The notes below the pieces were generated by a model. The model searched no databases. It worked only from the letters and a program-made list of their open reading frames with translations, and was not told the origin of the DNA. A stretch of 64,000 nt of DNA from Methylobacterium sp. Leaf118. Its GTDB lineage: Bacteria > Pseudomonadota > Alphaproteobacteria > Rhizobiales > Beijerinckiaceae. Made by a program: the position numbers and the translations under genes. The stretch's first letter is position 1. Every line of letters begins with the position of its first letter. Of this stretch, positions 55,153 through 63,996 are shown piece after piece. The DNA is taken from positions 1 to 64,000 of the forward strand of contig NZ_CAKLBV010000009.1 of assembly GCF_920984675.1 (NCBI RefSeq), read 5' to 3'.

Positions 55153-56055
55153 TCACGCCTGGGCCGCCTGACGGTTCAGACGCGCGGCGAGCTGATCGGC
55201 GAACTTGGTGGCCGCGACCGGGAGCAGGCGCCCGCGCAGCTGCGCCAGCACGACGCACATCGGGTCGAGGTCGCGGGTGTCGATCGGGCGGCTGTGCAGG
55301 CGCGGGTCCTCGGGGATTCCGCTCGGCACCTGGAAGCTGACGACATCCTCCCGCAGGACGACGTTGCGCAGGAATTCCAGCGATCCGGATTCCACGGTCG
55401 CCCGCATCTCGACGCCGCGCCGGGCCAAGGCGTGCTCGATGTGGTGGCGGATGGCCAGCGAGCGGTCGGGCAGGGCCAGCGCGTGGGCGAGGCAGTCGCG
55501 CAGCCGGATCGGCCCCTCCTGCGCCGCCAGGGGATGGCGGGCGCGCATCAGCACGCAGAGCGATTGGCGGCCCGCATAGAGCGCCTGCAGCTCCGCCGAG
55601 GGCGGCGGCTGGAGGATGAGCGCGAGGTCGGCCTCGAAGGAGACCAGGGCGGCCACCGCCTGGGTATGGTCGCGCACCTGCACGGTGAAGGCGACCTGCG
55701 GGAATTGCGCCCGGTAGGTCTCGACCTCCTCCGGGATCATCCGGGTGACGAAGGCTTGGCTGCAGGCCAGCGCCACATGGCCCCGGCGCACGCCGGAGAG
55801 GTCGGCGATCTGGGAGCGGACCCGGTCGAGATCCGCCGCCTGGTCACGGATGTGCCGCGCCAGCAATTCCCCCGCCGCGTTGAGGCGCATCCCCTGGGCG
55901 AGGCGCTCGAAGATCGGCGTTCCGAGCTCGTACTCGATGTCCTGGATCTGCCGGGTGAGGGCCGAGGGCGTGAGGTTGAGCCGCTCGGCCGCCCGCCGGA
56001 TCGAGCCGCAGCGGGCGACCTCGGCCACCGCGGTGAGGCTGCGCAGATGCTTCAT
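55153..56055 (-). CDS. LysR-family regulator of the downstream divergent operon
   Basis: 300 residues. N-terminal winged HTH (SIRRAAERLNLTPSALTRQI), then a LysR substrate domain. Divergent from the ABC importer operon at 56174 over 118 bases that contain a TTGC-N7-GCAA site. It is the probable regulator of that operon. Confidence 0.9.
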   Translation of the reverse strand: MKHLRSLTAVAEVARCGSIRRAAERLNLTPSALTRQIQDIEYELGTPIFERLAQGMRLNAAGELLARHIRDQAADLDRVRSQIADLSGVRRGHVALACSQAFVTRMIPEEVETYRAQFPQVAFTVQVRDHTQAVAALVSFEADLALILQPPPSAELQALYAGRQSLCVLMRARHPLAAQEGPIRLRDCLAHALALPDRSLAIRHHIEHALARRGVEMRATVESGSLEFLRNVVLREDVVSFQVPSGIPEDPRLHSRPIDTRDLDPMCVVLAQLRGRLLPVAATKFADQLAARLNRQAAQA

Positions 56056-56076
56056 CCCGATGCTCCCGCGGAAGGT

Positions 56077-56093
56077 GTTGCCTAATTCGCAAC
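56077..56093. promoter_or_regulatory. LysR-type operator (GTTGC-N7-GCAAC)
   Basis: Inverted repeat fitting the T-N11-A LysR box, 22 bases before the lysR start and 81 before the ABC operon start. Confidence 0.65.
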
Positions 56094-56173
56094 AGATCCT
56101 TCAAGAAATAGCACTTCCCGGCAACACCCCCGCTTCCTAGGGTCGGGTCATCGGAACATGCAGGAGCCGCCCG

Positions 56174-57130
56174 ATGATCGACCGCCGCAGCCTACTCGCC
56201 GGTCTCGGGACCGGCCTCGTCGCGAGTTCGTGGCCCGTCCGCCCCGCCTGGGCGCAGGCCGCCCCCACCGTCATCCGGATGGGCTCGCTCAAGCTCATCC
56301 ACTCGATCGCACCCCATTTCTACGAGCGCTTCACCCCCGAGGGCGTGCGGGTCGAGGTCATCCCGTTCGAGAGCCCGACCGAGGGTAAGAACGCCGTCGT
56401 CACCAAATCGGTGGATTTCGGCACCTTCGGCCTCGCGGCGGCGACCCTCGGGGCGGCGGCGGGCGAGCCGATCGTCGTGATCGCCTCGACCTGCAACCGC
56501 GGCATGGGGGTGATCGCCCGCAAGGATTCCGACATCCGGTCGATCAAGGACCTGCGCGGCAAGCGAGTGGCGATCTGGCCCGGCAGCACGCAGGAGGTGT
56601 TCGCCCTGGAGCGGATGCGTATGGAGGGGCTGTCCGTGAAGGACATCACGCCGGTGCGCGTCTCCTTCTCGGAGATGCATCTCGCCCTCGCCCGCGGCGA
56701 TGTCGACGCCTATGTCGGCGCCGAGCCCGCCCCCGGCGTCAGCCTCGCCTCGGGCATCGGCCAACTCGTCGAGTATCCCTACGGCACCGAGATGGGCTCG
56801 CTGAACATGGTGTTCGGCGCCCACCGGGACACGCTGGCCGAGCGGCCCGACCTCGTGCGCACCATGCTGCAGATCCACCGCAAGGCCACCGAGTTCGCCG
56901 CCAAGGACCGGGAGGCGATGATCGCCATGGCGGTGGCCAAGCTCGGCCAGAAGCGCGACGCGCTGGTGCTCTCGGCCCCGAACGTCGAACTCACCTGGAA
57001 GCTCGGGCCGGACGAGGTGCGTCAGGCCAAGATCTATGCCGAGCGCATGCTGGCCATGAAGCAGATCAAGCGGCTGCCTGAGGACGGCTTCATCGACACC
57101 CGCTTCGTCGACGCCATGAGGGACGCATGA
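56174..57130 (+). CDS. ABC transporter substrate-binding protein (NrtA/TauA/SsuA type)
   Basis: 318 residues with AGGAG upstream. Tat-like N-terminus (DRRSLLAGLGTGLVASSW) cleaved near AWAQA. The body has the NMT1/THI5-like pattern: IRMGSLKLIHSIAPHFYE, DFGTFGLAAATLGAAAG, DLRGKRVAIWPGSTQEVF and RGDVDAYVGAEP. Periplasmic capture of a small N- or S-organic compound. First gene of a five-gene operon; stop overlaps the permease ATG (ATGA). Confidence 0.9.
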   Translation: MIDRRSLLAGLGTGLVASSWPVRPAWAQAAPTVIRMGSLKLIHSIAPHFYERFTPEGVRVEVIPFESPTEGKNAVVTKSVDFGTFGLAAATLGAAAGEPIVVIASTCNRGMGVIARKDSDIRSIKDLRGKRVAIWPGSTQEVFALERMRMEGLSVKDITPVRVSFSEMHLALARGDVDAYVGAEPAPGVSLASGIGQLVEYPYGTEMGSLNMVFGAHRDTLAERPDLVRTMLQIHRKATEFAAKDREAMIAMAVAKLGQKRDALVLSAPNVELTWKLGPDEVRQAKIYAERMLAMKQIKRLPEDGFIDTRFVDAMRDA

Positions 57131-58017
57131 GCGCCGCGATCGAGGGCGCCATGCGCCCCGCCGACATATCGGCCCCCTCGCCGGATTCCTTGCCGGCTCA
57201 GACGAAGGCGGCGTGGCCGGCCGCCCCGTTCCGCGTCCTCGACCGCCTGCGCGGGCCGGCCCTCGCCCTGGTGGTGCCGCTGGCGATCCTCGCGTTCTGG
57301 CACTTCGCCACCGCGGGCCGGCCCTACAGCTTGGTCCCGCCCCCCGCCGAAGTCTGGCTGGCGTTGCGCGACATGGCCTTCGGCGGCATCAACGACGACG
57401 CCTTCAGCGCCACCCTGTGGACCCATCTCTGGGCCTCGTTGTCCCGGGTCTATGGCGGCTTCGCCCTGGCCGCCGCGGCGGCCCTGCCGCTCGGCCTGAT
57501 GATCGGGCGCGTGCCCGTGGTCCGGGCGCTGCTCGATCCCGTGTTGCAGATCCTGCGGCCGATTCCCGTCACCGCGTGGCTGCCGCTCGCCATGATCCTG
57601 TTCGGGCTCGGGGCCGGCTCGGCGTTCTTCCTCGTGTTCCTGGGGGCCTTCTACCCGATCCTCATCAACACCGTGTTCGGGGTGCGCTCGGTGGAGCCGC
57701 GCCTGTTCGAGGCGGCCGCGATGCTGGGCTGCACCGGCCCGGCCCAGTTCGTCCGGGTCGTGCTGCCCGCCGCCCTCCCCTCGATCTTCACCGGCCTGCG
57801 GCTCGGCCTCGGCTTCGCCTGGGTGGTGATCGTGGTCGGCGAGATGACCGGCGTCCAGACGGGCCTGGGCGCCGTCATCATGGAGGCGCGCCAGCTCTCC
57901 CGCACCGAGATCGTGATCTGCGGCATGGGCGTGATCGGCGTCGCCGGCTTCGTCTCGGACTGGGTCGTCATGCGCATCGGCCGCCGCCTCCTCTCCTGGA
58001 GCCCCTCCCATGGCTGA
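57127..58017 (+). CDS. ABC transporter permease
   Basis: 296 residues, ~6 TM helices after a ~35-residue tail, with the permease EAA-type loop (EAAAMLGCTGPAQFVRVVLPAALPSIFTGLRLGLG). Belongs with the SsuC/TauC/NrtB permeases. Overlaps the ATPase gene by 8 bases. Confidence 0.92.
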   Translation: MSAAIEGAMRPADISAPSPDSLPAQTKAAWPAAPFRVLDRLRGPALALVVPLAILAFWHFATAGRPYSLVPPPAEVWLALRDMAFGGINDDAFSATLWTHLWASLSRVYGGFALAAAAALPLGLMIGRVPVVRALLDPVLQILRPIPVTAWLPLAMILFGLGAGSAFFLVFLGAFYPILINTVFGVRSVEPRLFEAAAMLGCTGPAQFVRVVLPAALPSIFTGLRLGLGFAWVVIVVGEMTGVQTGLGAVIMEARQLSRTEIVICGMGVIGVAGFVSDWVVMRIGRRLLSWSPSHG

Positions 58018-58789
58018 GCCCACCATTCCGATCCTGACGATCCGGGACGTTTCGAAGATCTACACGGCGCAGGGCCGCCGGACCGAGGCCCTGCGCGGGG
58101 CCGGCCTCACCGTCCAGCGAGGGGAATTCGTCTGCCTGCTGGGCGCCTCGGGCTGCGGGAAATCCACCCTCCTGCGCATCGCCGCCGGCTTCGAGGCGCC
58201 GAGCTCCGGCGAGGCCCTGATGTGGGGCAAGCCGATCGCCGGCCCCGCGCCGAGCCGCGGCATGGTCTTCCAGGATTACGGCCTGTTCCCCTGGCTCTCG
58301 GTGCATGACAACATCGGCTTCGGCCCGAAATCCCGGGGCCGCCCCGCGGCGGAGGTCCGCGACACCGCGCGCCGCTACATCGATCTGGTCGGGCTCGGGC
58401 GCTTCGCCGAGGCCTATCCGCACCAGCTCTCGGGCGGCATGAAGCAGCGCGTGGCCATCGCCCGCGTGCTCGCCAACGAGGCCGAGATGGTGCTGATGGA
58501 CGAGCCGTTCGGGGCGCTCGACGCCATGACCCGCGAGCGGCTCCAGGACGAACTCCTCGACCTGTGGGCGCGGACCGGCCTCACCGTGCTGTTCGTCACC
58601 CACGCCATCGAGGAGGCGATCTTTCTCGCCGACCGGATCGTGATGATGTCGCCGGGACCGGGCCGGATCGAGACCGTCCACACCGTCGATCTGCCGCGGC
58701 GCCGGGACGTGTCGAGCCCCGCCTTCAACGATCTGCGCCGGATGCTGTCGGCCCAGCTCCACAGCCACCACGCGCCGAAGGCCGCCTGA
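58010..58789 (+). CDS. ABC transporter ATP-binding protein
   Basis: 259 residues: Walker A GASGCGKST, Q-loop QDYGLFPWLSVHDN, signature LSGGMKQR, Walker B MVLMDEPFGALDA and H-loop THAIEEA. SsuB/TauB/NrtD type. Stop overlaps the hydrolase start (TGATG). Confidence 0.94.
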   Translation: MAEPTIPILTIRDVSKIYTAQGRRTEALRGAGLTVQRGEFVCLLGASGCGKSTLLRIAAGFEAPSSGEALMWGKPIAGPAPSRGMVFQDYGLFPWLSVHDNIGFGPKSRGRPAAEVRDTARRYIDLVGLGRFAEAYPHQLSGGMKQRVAIARVLANEAEMVLMDEPFGALDAMTRERLQDELLDLWARTGLTVLFVTHAIEEAIFLADRIVMMSPGPGRIETVHTVDLPRRRDVSSPAFNDLRRMLSAQLHSHHAPKAA

Positions 58790-59619
58790 TGGTCGTCCTC
58801 GACGCCCCCGGCTGGCGCGACCTCGACCGCGCCGCCCTGACCCGGGCCTACGACAATACGGGGGCGGTCCGGGACAGCGCCGCCCTCGTGGCGGGCTGGC
58901 GCGCCCGCAGCGCCGCGTTCCGCGAGGGCACGGCGGGGCGCAGCCTCGCCTACGGGCCCGCCCAACGGCAGGCGCTCGATCTCTATCGCTGCGGCGCGCC
59001 GCAGGCACCCTGCCTCGCCTTCGTCCATGGCGGCTACTGGCAGCGCAACGCCCGCGAGGATTTCACCTGCATGGCCGAGGGGCCGCTCGCCCTCGGCCTC
59101 GACGTGGCGCTCGTCGGCTACACCCTGGCGCCGGAGGCGAGCCTCACCCGGATCGCCGAGGAGATCGGGGCCGCGCTTCGCCTCCTGCGCCGGGAGACCG
59201 GCGCGGGGCGCCTCGTCGTCGCGGGCTGGTCGGCCGGCGGCCATCTCGCGGCCCTGATGACCGCCCTGGCGGCGGAGACGGTCGATGCCGCCCTGGCGGT
59301 GAGCGGGATCTTCGATCTCGAACCGATCGCCGCCACCGCCCTCGACGACGCGCTCGATCTCACCGAGGCGGAGGTGGCCGAGCTCTCGCCGATCCGCCGC
59401 CTTGCCCCAAGCGGGCCTCCGGTCTCGGTGATCTATGGCGGGGCCGAACTGCCCGCGCTGTGCCGCCAATCCGAGGCTTATCACGCCGCCCGCCGGGCGC
59501 TGGGCCTCGCGGGCGAGCGCCATGTGGTGCCGGGGGCCGACCACTTCCGGGTGCTCGACGCCCTGATCGCGCCCGACGGGCGCATCGCCCGAGAAGCCGC
59601 CCGCCTCGCGGGCCTGTGA
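58789..59619 (+). CDS. alpha/beta hydrolase, arylformamidase (KynB-like esterase) type
   Basis: 276 residues. HGGYWQRN (oxyanion HGG) at ~81, nucleophile Ser in VAGWSAGGHLAALM, acid Asp and His in GADHFRVLDAL. The HGGYW motif with GWSAGG is typical of kynurenine formamidase-like enzymes, which cleave N-formyl amides. No other tryptophan catabolism genes are near; sitting between importer and allophanate hydrolase points to an amide or ureide substrate instead. Confidence 0.85.
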   Translation: MVVLDAPGWRDLDRAALTRAYDNTGAVRDSAALVAGWRARSAAFREGTAGRSLAYGPAQRQALDLYRCGAPQAPCLAFVHGGYWQRNAREDFTCMAEGPLALGLDVALVGYTLAPEASLTRIAEEIGAALRLLRRETGAGRLVVAGWSAGGHLAALMTALAAETVDAALAVSGIFDLEPIAATALDDALDLTEAEVAELSPIRRLAPSGPPVSVIYGGAELPALCRQSEAYHAARRALGLAGERHVVPGADHFRVLDALIAPDGRIAREAARLAGL

Positions 59620-59641
59620 CACGCGAAAACGAGGACGGACC

Positions 59642-61492
59642 GTGCCTCCCTTCCCGACCATCTCCGCCCTGCATGCGGCCTACGCGGCCGGCCTCCACCC
59701 GAGAGCGGTTCTGGCCGAGACCTACCGTCGCCTCGCGGAGATCGACGATCCGGGCATCTTCCTGACCCTGCTGCCCGAGGCCGACGCCGTGGCCGCCGCC
59801 GAGGCGCTCGGGGCGTTCGATCCCGAAGCCCAGCCGCTCTGGGGCGTGCCCTTCGCGGTCAAGGACAATCTCGACGTCGCCGGCCTGGCCACCACCGCGG
59901 CCTGCCCGGATTTCGCCCACACGGCGGCCGAGACCGCGCCGGCGATCGTGCGCCTGCTCGCCGCGGGCGCGATCCTGATCGGCAAGACCAATCTCGACCA
60001 GTTCGCCACCGGCCTCGTCGGCCTGCGCACGCCCCATCCGGCCCCGCGCAACGCCCTGAACCCGGGCCTCGTGCCCGGCGGCTCGAGCAGCGGCTCGGCG
60101 GTCGCGGTCGCGCACGGGCTCGTCGCCTTCGCCCTCGGCACCGACACGGCGGGGTCCGGGCGGGTGCCGGCGGGCCTCAACAACGTGGTCGGGCTCAAGC
60201 CCTCCCTCGGCTCCGTGTCGAGCCGGGGCCTGCTGCCGGCCTGCCGGACCCTCGACACCATCTCGGTCTTCGCCGGCACGGTGGCGGATGCCGACCGGGT
60301 CTTCCGGGTCATGGCGGGCTTCGACGCCGCCGACCCCTATTCCCGCGACCTGCCGGTTCCGCCCCCGCCGCCCGGCCTTCCCCCCGGCCTGCGGGTCGGC
60401 GTGCCGGATGACGCGAGCCTGCGCTTCGGCGGCGATCCCCTGTCGGCGGCGGCCTTCGCGGCGGGGATGGACGACCTCGCCTCCCTCGCCGGCCCCGCGG
60501 AAGCGGTCGATCTCGCGCCGATGTTCGCCACCGCCGCCCTCCTCTACGACGGCCCCTGGGTCGCCGAGCGGTATCAGGCGATCCGCGCGCTCATCGAGAC
60601 GCGGCCCGAGGCCCTGCACCCGACCACCCGCGCGGTGATCGGCCGGGCCACGGGCTTCAGCGCCGCCGACGCCTTCGCCGGCCTCTACCGGCTGGCGGAG
60701 CTGCGCCGGGCCGCGGAAGCCCTGTGGGCGCAGATCGACGTCTTGATGGTGCCGACCTTTCCGCGGCCAATTACCTGTGCCGCCCTCGAGGCCGACCCGA
60801 TCGGGCCCAACAGCGAGCTCGGGACCTACACGAACTTCGTCAACCTGCTCGATCTCTGCGCGCTGGCGGTGCCGGGCCGCTTCCGGACTGACGGCCTTCC
60901 GGCGGGCCTCACGCTGATCGCCCCCCGCGGCCGGGACGGGCTCCTGGCCGCCCTGGGGGCCCGCCTCCACGCGGCGGCCGGAATCCCCCTCGGCGCGAGC
61001 GGGGCGTCGGTGCCGGCGCCGCCGGCCGGGCCGGCGAGCGCGGGACCGGACGAGATCGAGCTCGCGGTGATCGGCGCGCATCTGTCGGGCCTGCCACTCA
61101 ACCGCGAGCTGACCGGCCTCGGGGCCCGGTTCCTGCGGGCGGGCGAGACGCGGTCGGACTACCGCCTCTACGCGCTGCCCGGTGGCCCGCCCCGGCGGCC
61201 GGGTCTGCTGCGGGTCGCGGCCGGGGCGGGCGCCGCCATCGCGGCGGAAGTCTGGGCCCTGTCGCCGGCCGCCTTCGGCCGCTTCGTGGCCGCCATCCCG
61301 GCCCCCCTCGGCATCGGCACCCTTCACCTCGCCGACGGCACCCGCCCGAAGGGATTTCTGGTCGAGTCCGAAGGGATCGGCGCGGGGACGGACATCACCG
61401 GCTACGGCGGCTGGCGGCGTTACCTCGCCGCCCAGAGCGAGGGAGCGCCCCCGCCCGAGGCGGCCGGGCAACGGTCTCGCCACGTCGCGTAG
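59642..61492 (+). CDS. atzF: allophanate hydrolase
   Basis: 616 residues from GTG 59642. Amidase-signature domain (~1-440): catalytic Lys74 (FAVKDN), cis-Ser in the GGSSSGSAVAV loop (~146-156) and nucleophile Ser172 (DTAGSGRVPAGLNN). The string DTAGSGRVPA is diagnostic of allophanate hydrolases. A C-terminal domain (~470-600) has the GHLSGLPLN-like and GYGGWRRYL strings of the gamma-glutamylcyclotransferase-like AtzF tail. Splits allophanate to ammonia and CO2. Stands alone from urea carboxylase, so allophanate must come from another route (biuret, cyanuric acid or a ureide). Confidence 0.92.
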   Translation: MPPFPTISALHAAYAAGLHPRAVLAETYRRLAEIDDPGIFLTLLPEADAVAAAEALGAFDPEAQPLWGVPFAVKDNLDVAGLATTAACPDFAHTAAETAPAIVRLLAAGAILIGKTNLDQFATGLVGLRTPHPAPRNALNPGLVPGGSSSGSAVAVAHGLVAFALGTDTAGSGRVPAGLNNVVGLKPSLGSVSSRGLLPACRTLDTISVFAGTVADADRVFRVMAGFDAADPYSRDLPVPPPPPGLPPGLRVGVPDDASLRFGGDPLSAAAFAAGMDDLASLAGPAEAVDLAPMFATAALLYDGPWVAERYQAIRALIETRPEALHPTTRAVIGRATGFSAADAFAGLYRLAELRRAAEALWAQIDVLMVPTFPRPITCAALEADPIGPNSELGTYTNFVNLLDLCALAVPGRFRTDGLPAGLTLIAPRGRDGLLAALGARLHAAAGIPLGASGASVPAPPAGPASAGPDEIELAVIGAHLSGLPLNRELTGLGARFLRAGETRSDYRLYALPGGPPRRPGLLRVAAGAGAAIAAEVWALSPAAFGRFVAAIPAPLGIGTLHLADGTRPKGFLVESEGIGAGTDITGYGGWRRYLAAQSEGAPPPEAAGQRSRHVA

Positions 61493-61589
61493 AGACGGGG
61501 CTCGGCGATCGGATCGGGGACGGGTCTCTCCGTTCTCGGGCCGACGCGCTCGGAGCCCTCCGCCCGTCCCAAACCGGCCGAGACCCCGG

Positions 61590-62234
61590 TCAGGCGCCGA
61601 TCCAGGCCGCGTGAACCGGGCCGTGGGCGGTGTCGGGCTTGGCGTCGCCGATGAAGACCACGACCGGACCGTGGACGTCGCGCCGGGGGTCGTAGAAGTC
61701 GAGCAGGTCCGGCGCGATCTCTTGGAAGAAGCGCGGGCGGACGCCGTCCCGGCGCAAGAGGTGGTCGATGACGACCTGATCGCCATGCACCGCGTTGGGC
61801 ACCGGGCCGCAGCAGCCGGGCGCCATCCAGCGCGCGGGCTCGGCCGCGAACCGCGCGTAGAGCCCGGCGAGCGCGTCGCCGTCCCAGCGCAGCAGGGCGC
61901 TGGAGAGACGCCCCTTGTGGAAGTAATCCTCCATCGCCGCGAGGCCGGGCGCGGCCAGGGCGTCGGCGGGGCCGGTGAGGACGGTGTCGAGGTCGCACAG
62001 GAGCGCCGTGCCCTCGGCGAGACCGGGCCGGAACGCCTCCATCTTCGCCCACCAGGCCGGCCAGTCGTGCCGCAGGGGCACGCGCGCGACGCCCTCGACC
62101 GCGAGCGGCAGGTCGGTCAGGCAGAGGATGCGCGTGAAGGCCGGCGCGTGGCGGCGCACGCCGCGGGCCAGCCGCTCGACCCAGGTCGCGTCGTAGCGAC
62201 CGCCGCCCTTCAGCACCGTGATCAGCGTGGACAT
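61590..62234 (-). CDS. probable glycosyltransferase, DxD-type
   Basis: 214 residues, MSTLITVLKGGGRYDATWVE at the start, a DLDTVL metal-binding-like triad after TALLCD, and VVFIGDAKPDTAHG near the end, where related proteins have VVFHGxPKP. Looks like a small GT-A fold transferase. Ten bases separate it from the GT29-like gene upstream. Confidence 0.65.
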   Translation of the reverse strand: MSTLITVLKGGGRYDATWVERLARGVRRHAPAFTRILCLTDLPLAVEGVARVPLRHDWPAWWAKMEAFRPGLAEGTALLCDLDTVLTGPADALAAPGLAAMEDYFHKGRLSSALLRWDGDALAGLYARFAAEPARWMAPGCCGPVPNAVHGDQVVIDHLLRRDGVRPRFFQEIAPDLLDFYDPRRDVHGPVVVFIGDAKPDTAHGPVHAAWIGA

Positions 62235-62243
62235 GAATCCCCA

Positions 62244-62891
62244 TCATCCGTGCAGGGAATGGAGGTGCAGGCGCCCGGCCGCCTGATTCTCCGCGAACCA
62301 CGCGCGCTCGGCCGCCCAAGGGTGGCCGGGCCAGCCGTCGAAGCCGAAGCCGTAGGCCTGGATCGGGGCGGCCCCGCGGGAGCGGGCGAGCAGGAGCGCC
62401 AGCGTCACGAGGAAGCCGGTGCTCGGGTTCGGGGGCCGGTTCGGGCGGGAGGCGAGCAGGCCCCGCGCCCGCTCGTGCAGCGCGTCCGGCAGGATGTGGA
62501 TCGGCCGACCCAGCGGGCGTAGCCGCGCCAGGGCCTCGCGGGTCCAGCAGATCGGCTCGGGGCGGTTCTGCGCTTCCGGCAGCATCGGGAAGGGTAGGAT
62601 GAAGGCCTGCGCCGCCCGGACCACGGGCCGCTCCAGGAAGTGCCGATCCGCTAGCCATTCGCGCATCTGGCCGCCGCGGTTGACCAGGGCGAGATGCGTC
62701 ACCCGGGCGCCGGTCGGCCCCCCGAAGCCCGCCGCGTTGTTGAAGCGCACGACGCAGGCCGCCGCGTCGATGGCGCCGGCCGCCGCACGGATCTCCGGCG
62801 CATTGCCGACGACGGCGAGGGACCCGGTGGCCGGACACCCGTCGCGCCCGGCGGGGATCGGGGGGGGGAATGGGGGAATGTCGATGGACAC
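62244..62891 (-). CDS. GT29 sialyltransferase-like protein
   Basis: 215 residues from GTG 62891 (a start at 63044 would overlap the divergent gene and adds a Pro-rich tail). The N-terminal LAVVGNAPEIRAAAGAID plus VVRFNNAAGFGG matches the sialyl motif L, and PSTGFLVTLALLLARSRG with AYGFGFDGW matches sialyl motif S/VS of family 29 glycosyltransferases. Such proteins are rare in bacteria and their donors are mostly unknown; sialic acid transfer is not implied. Confidence 0.75.
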   Translation of the reverse strand: MSIDIPPFPPPIPAGRDGCPATGSLAVVGNAPEIRAAAGAIDAAACVVRFNNAAGFGGPTGARVTHLALVNRGGQMREWLADRHFLERPVVRAAQAFILPFPMLPEAQNRPEPICWTREALARLRPLGRPIHILPDALHERARGLLASRPNRPPNPSTGFLVTLALLLARSRGAAPIQAYGFGFDGWPGHPWAAERAWFAENQAAGRLHLHSLHG

Positions 62892-63012
62892 CGGGGCGGG
62901 GACTCGGGGGGCATGGGGACTGGGGCTCGGGGAACCGCCGAGGTCGGGCGCCGGTTCGATGGGGCCAGGACCCGCCGAGGTGCCGCAGGGGAGGCAACCC
63001 GACGTGACGCGC

Positions 63013-63996
63013 ATGCGCCGGTGCTTCGTCTGCGACGCCGACATGGTGGCGCCGAGCGCGCGGCACCTGATCTATCCGGAGGGGGGGCGCCGCGCGTTCC
63101 CGTGGGCCTGCGGCGCCTGCGGGGTCCTGCTCGAGGGCGACGCGGAGGCCGCCCGCTGCCGCGAGCACCTGGCCCGGGCTCTCGCCGGGGCGTTGTTCGT
63201 GCCCGATCGGCACGCGTCCTACGGGCTCGACCTCTACACCGTGCGCAGTGCCGCGACCCGGTTCGGACGCGGCCTCCGCCCGCTCGAGGCGGCGGACCGC
63301 GCGGCGCTGCGGCATCCCCATGCGGAGCGCGCCGCGCGGGCGGAGCTCTACCCGCTCGACGCGGCCGAGACGCGCCCGGTCTCCCTCGGGCTCCTTTGCC
63401 GGGGCGACGAGCGGGACGCGGTGCTGGCGCGCCTGCCGGCGCAGGCGGGCTGGACCGACGACGTGGCGATCCTGCTCGATGGGGAAGATGCCGCCCCCCG
63501 AGCGGTCGCGGTGCCCGGATTCACGGACGGCGCCGTGCGCGTGGCCGCCCGGCCGCTCTCCGGCGACTTCGCCGCGCAGCGCAACGCCCTTCAGGCCCTG
63601 GCCCGCCACCCCTGGATGCTGCAGCTCGATGCCGACGAGGCGCTCGCTCCGGCGGCGGGCCGGCTGTTGCCGCCGCTCGCCGCGCTCGCCGAGGACGGCG
63701 CCGTCCGCTCGATCGGGCTGGCACGGAGGAACCGCGTCGACGGCGTCCTCTCCGACGTCTACCCGGACGTGCAGTACCGCTTGAACCGCCGCGACGTGAC
63801 CTATGCCGGTCGCGTCCACGAGCGGCCCTGTCTCGCCGGCGGCTGGCGCGAGAGCCTCATCGCCCTGCATGGCGGGATCGAGCATCGCTTGAGCCGCGCC
63901 CATGTCGAGGCCCGCTCGCGGATCTACGAGACGCTGGACCCCGGCCGTGGCCGCCCGGAGGAGGCCGAGGCGCTGCTGCGCCCCTACCGCGAGTGA
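63013..63996 (+). CDS. glycosyltransferase (family 2-like) with N-terminal zinc-ribbon-like motif
   Basis: 327 residues from ATG 63013 (GTG 63004 also possible). The N-terminus has CFVCDADM ... CGACGV, a four-cysteine zinc-ribbon-like pair. The middle has QRNALQALARHPWMLQLDADEAL, the DxD block of small GT2 enzymes of the WaaE/KdtX type, followed by VQYRLNRRDVTYAGRVHERP. Complete just before the window edge. Divergent from the GT29-like gene; together with 61590 it forms a small glycan-making group. Confidence 0.75.
   Translation: MRRCFVCDADMVAPSARHLIYPEGGRRAFPWACGACGVLLEGDAEAARCREHLARALAGALFVPDRHASYGLDLYTVRSAATRFGRGLRPLEAADRAALRHPHAERAARAELYPLDAAETRPVSLGLLCRGDERDAVLARLPAQAGWTDDVAILLDGEDAAPRAVAVPGFTDGAVRVAARPLSGDFAAQRNALQALARHPWMLQLDADEALAPAAGRLLPPLAALAEDGAVRSIGLARRNRVDGVLSDVYPDVQYRLNRRDVTYAGRVHERPCLAGGWRESLIALHGGIEHRLSRAHVEARSRIYETLDPGRGRPEEAEALLRPYRE

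Noticed and set aside
59360..63903. Two open frames of more than 800 residues on the minus strand over atzF and the glycosyltransferases
   Set aside because: Both overlap well-supported genes and have only low-complexity, Arg/Gly/Pro-rich composition typical of antisense frames in GC-rich DNA.
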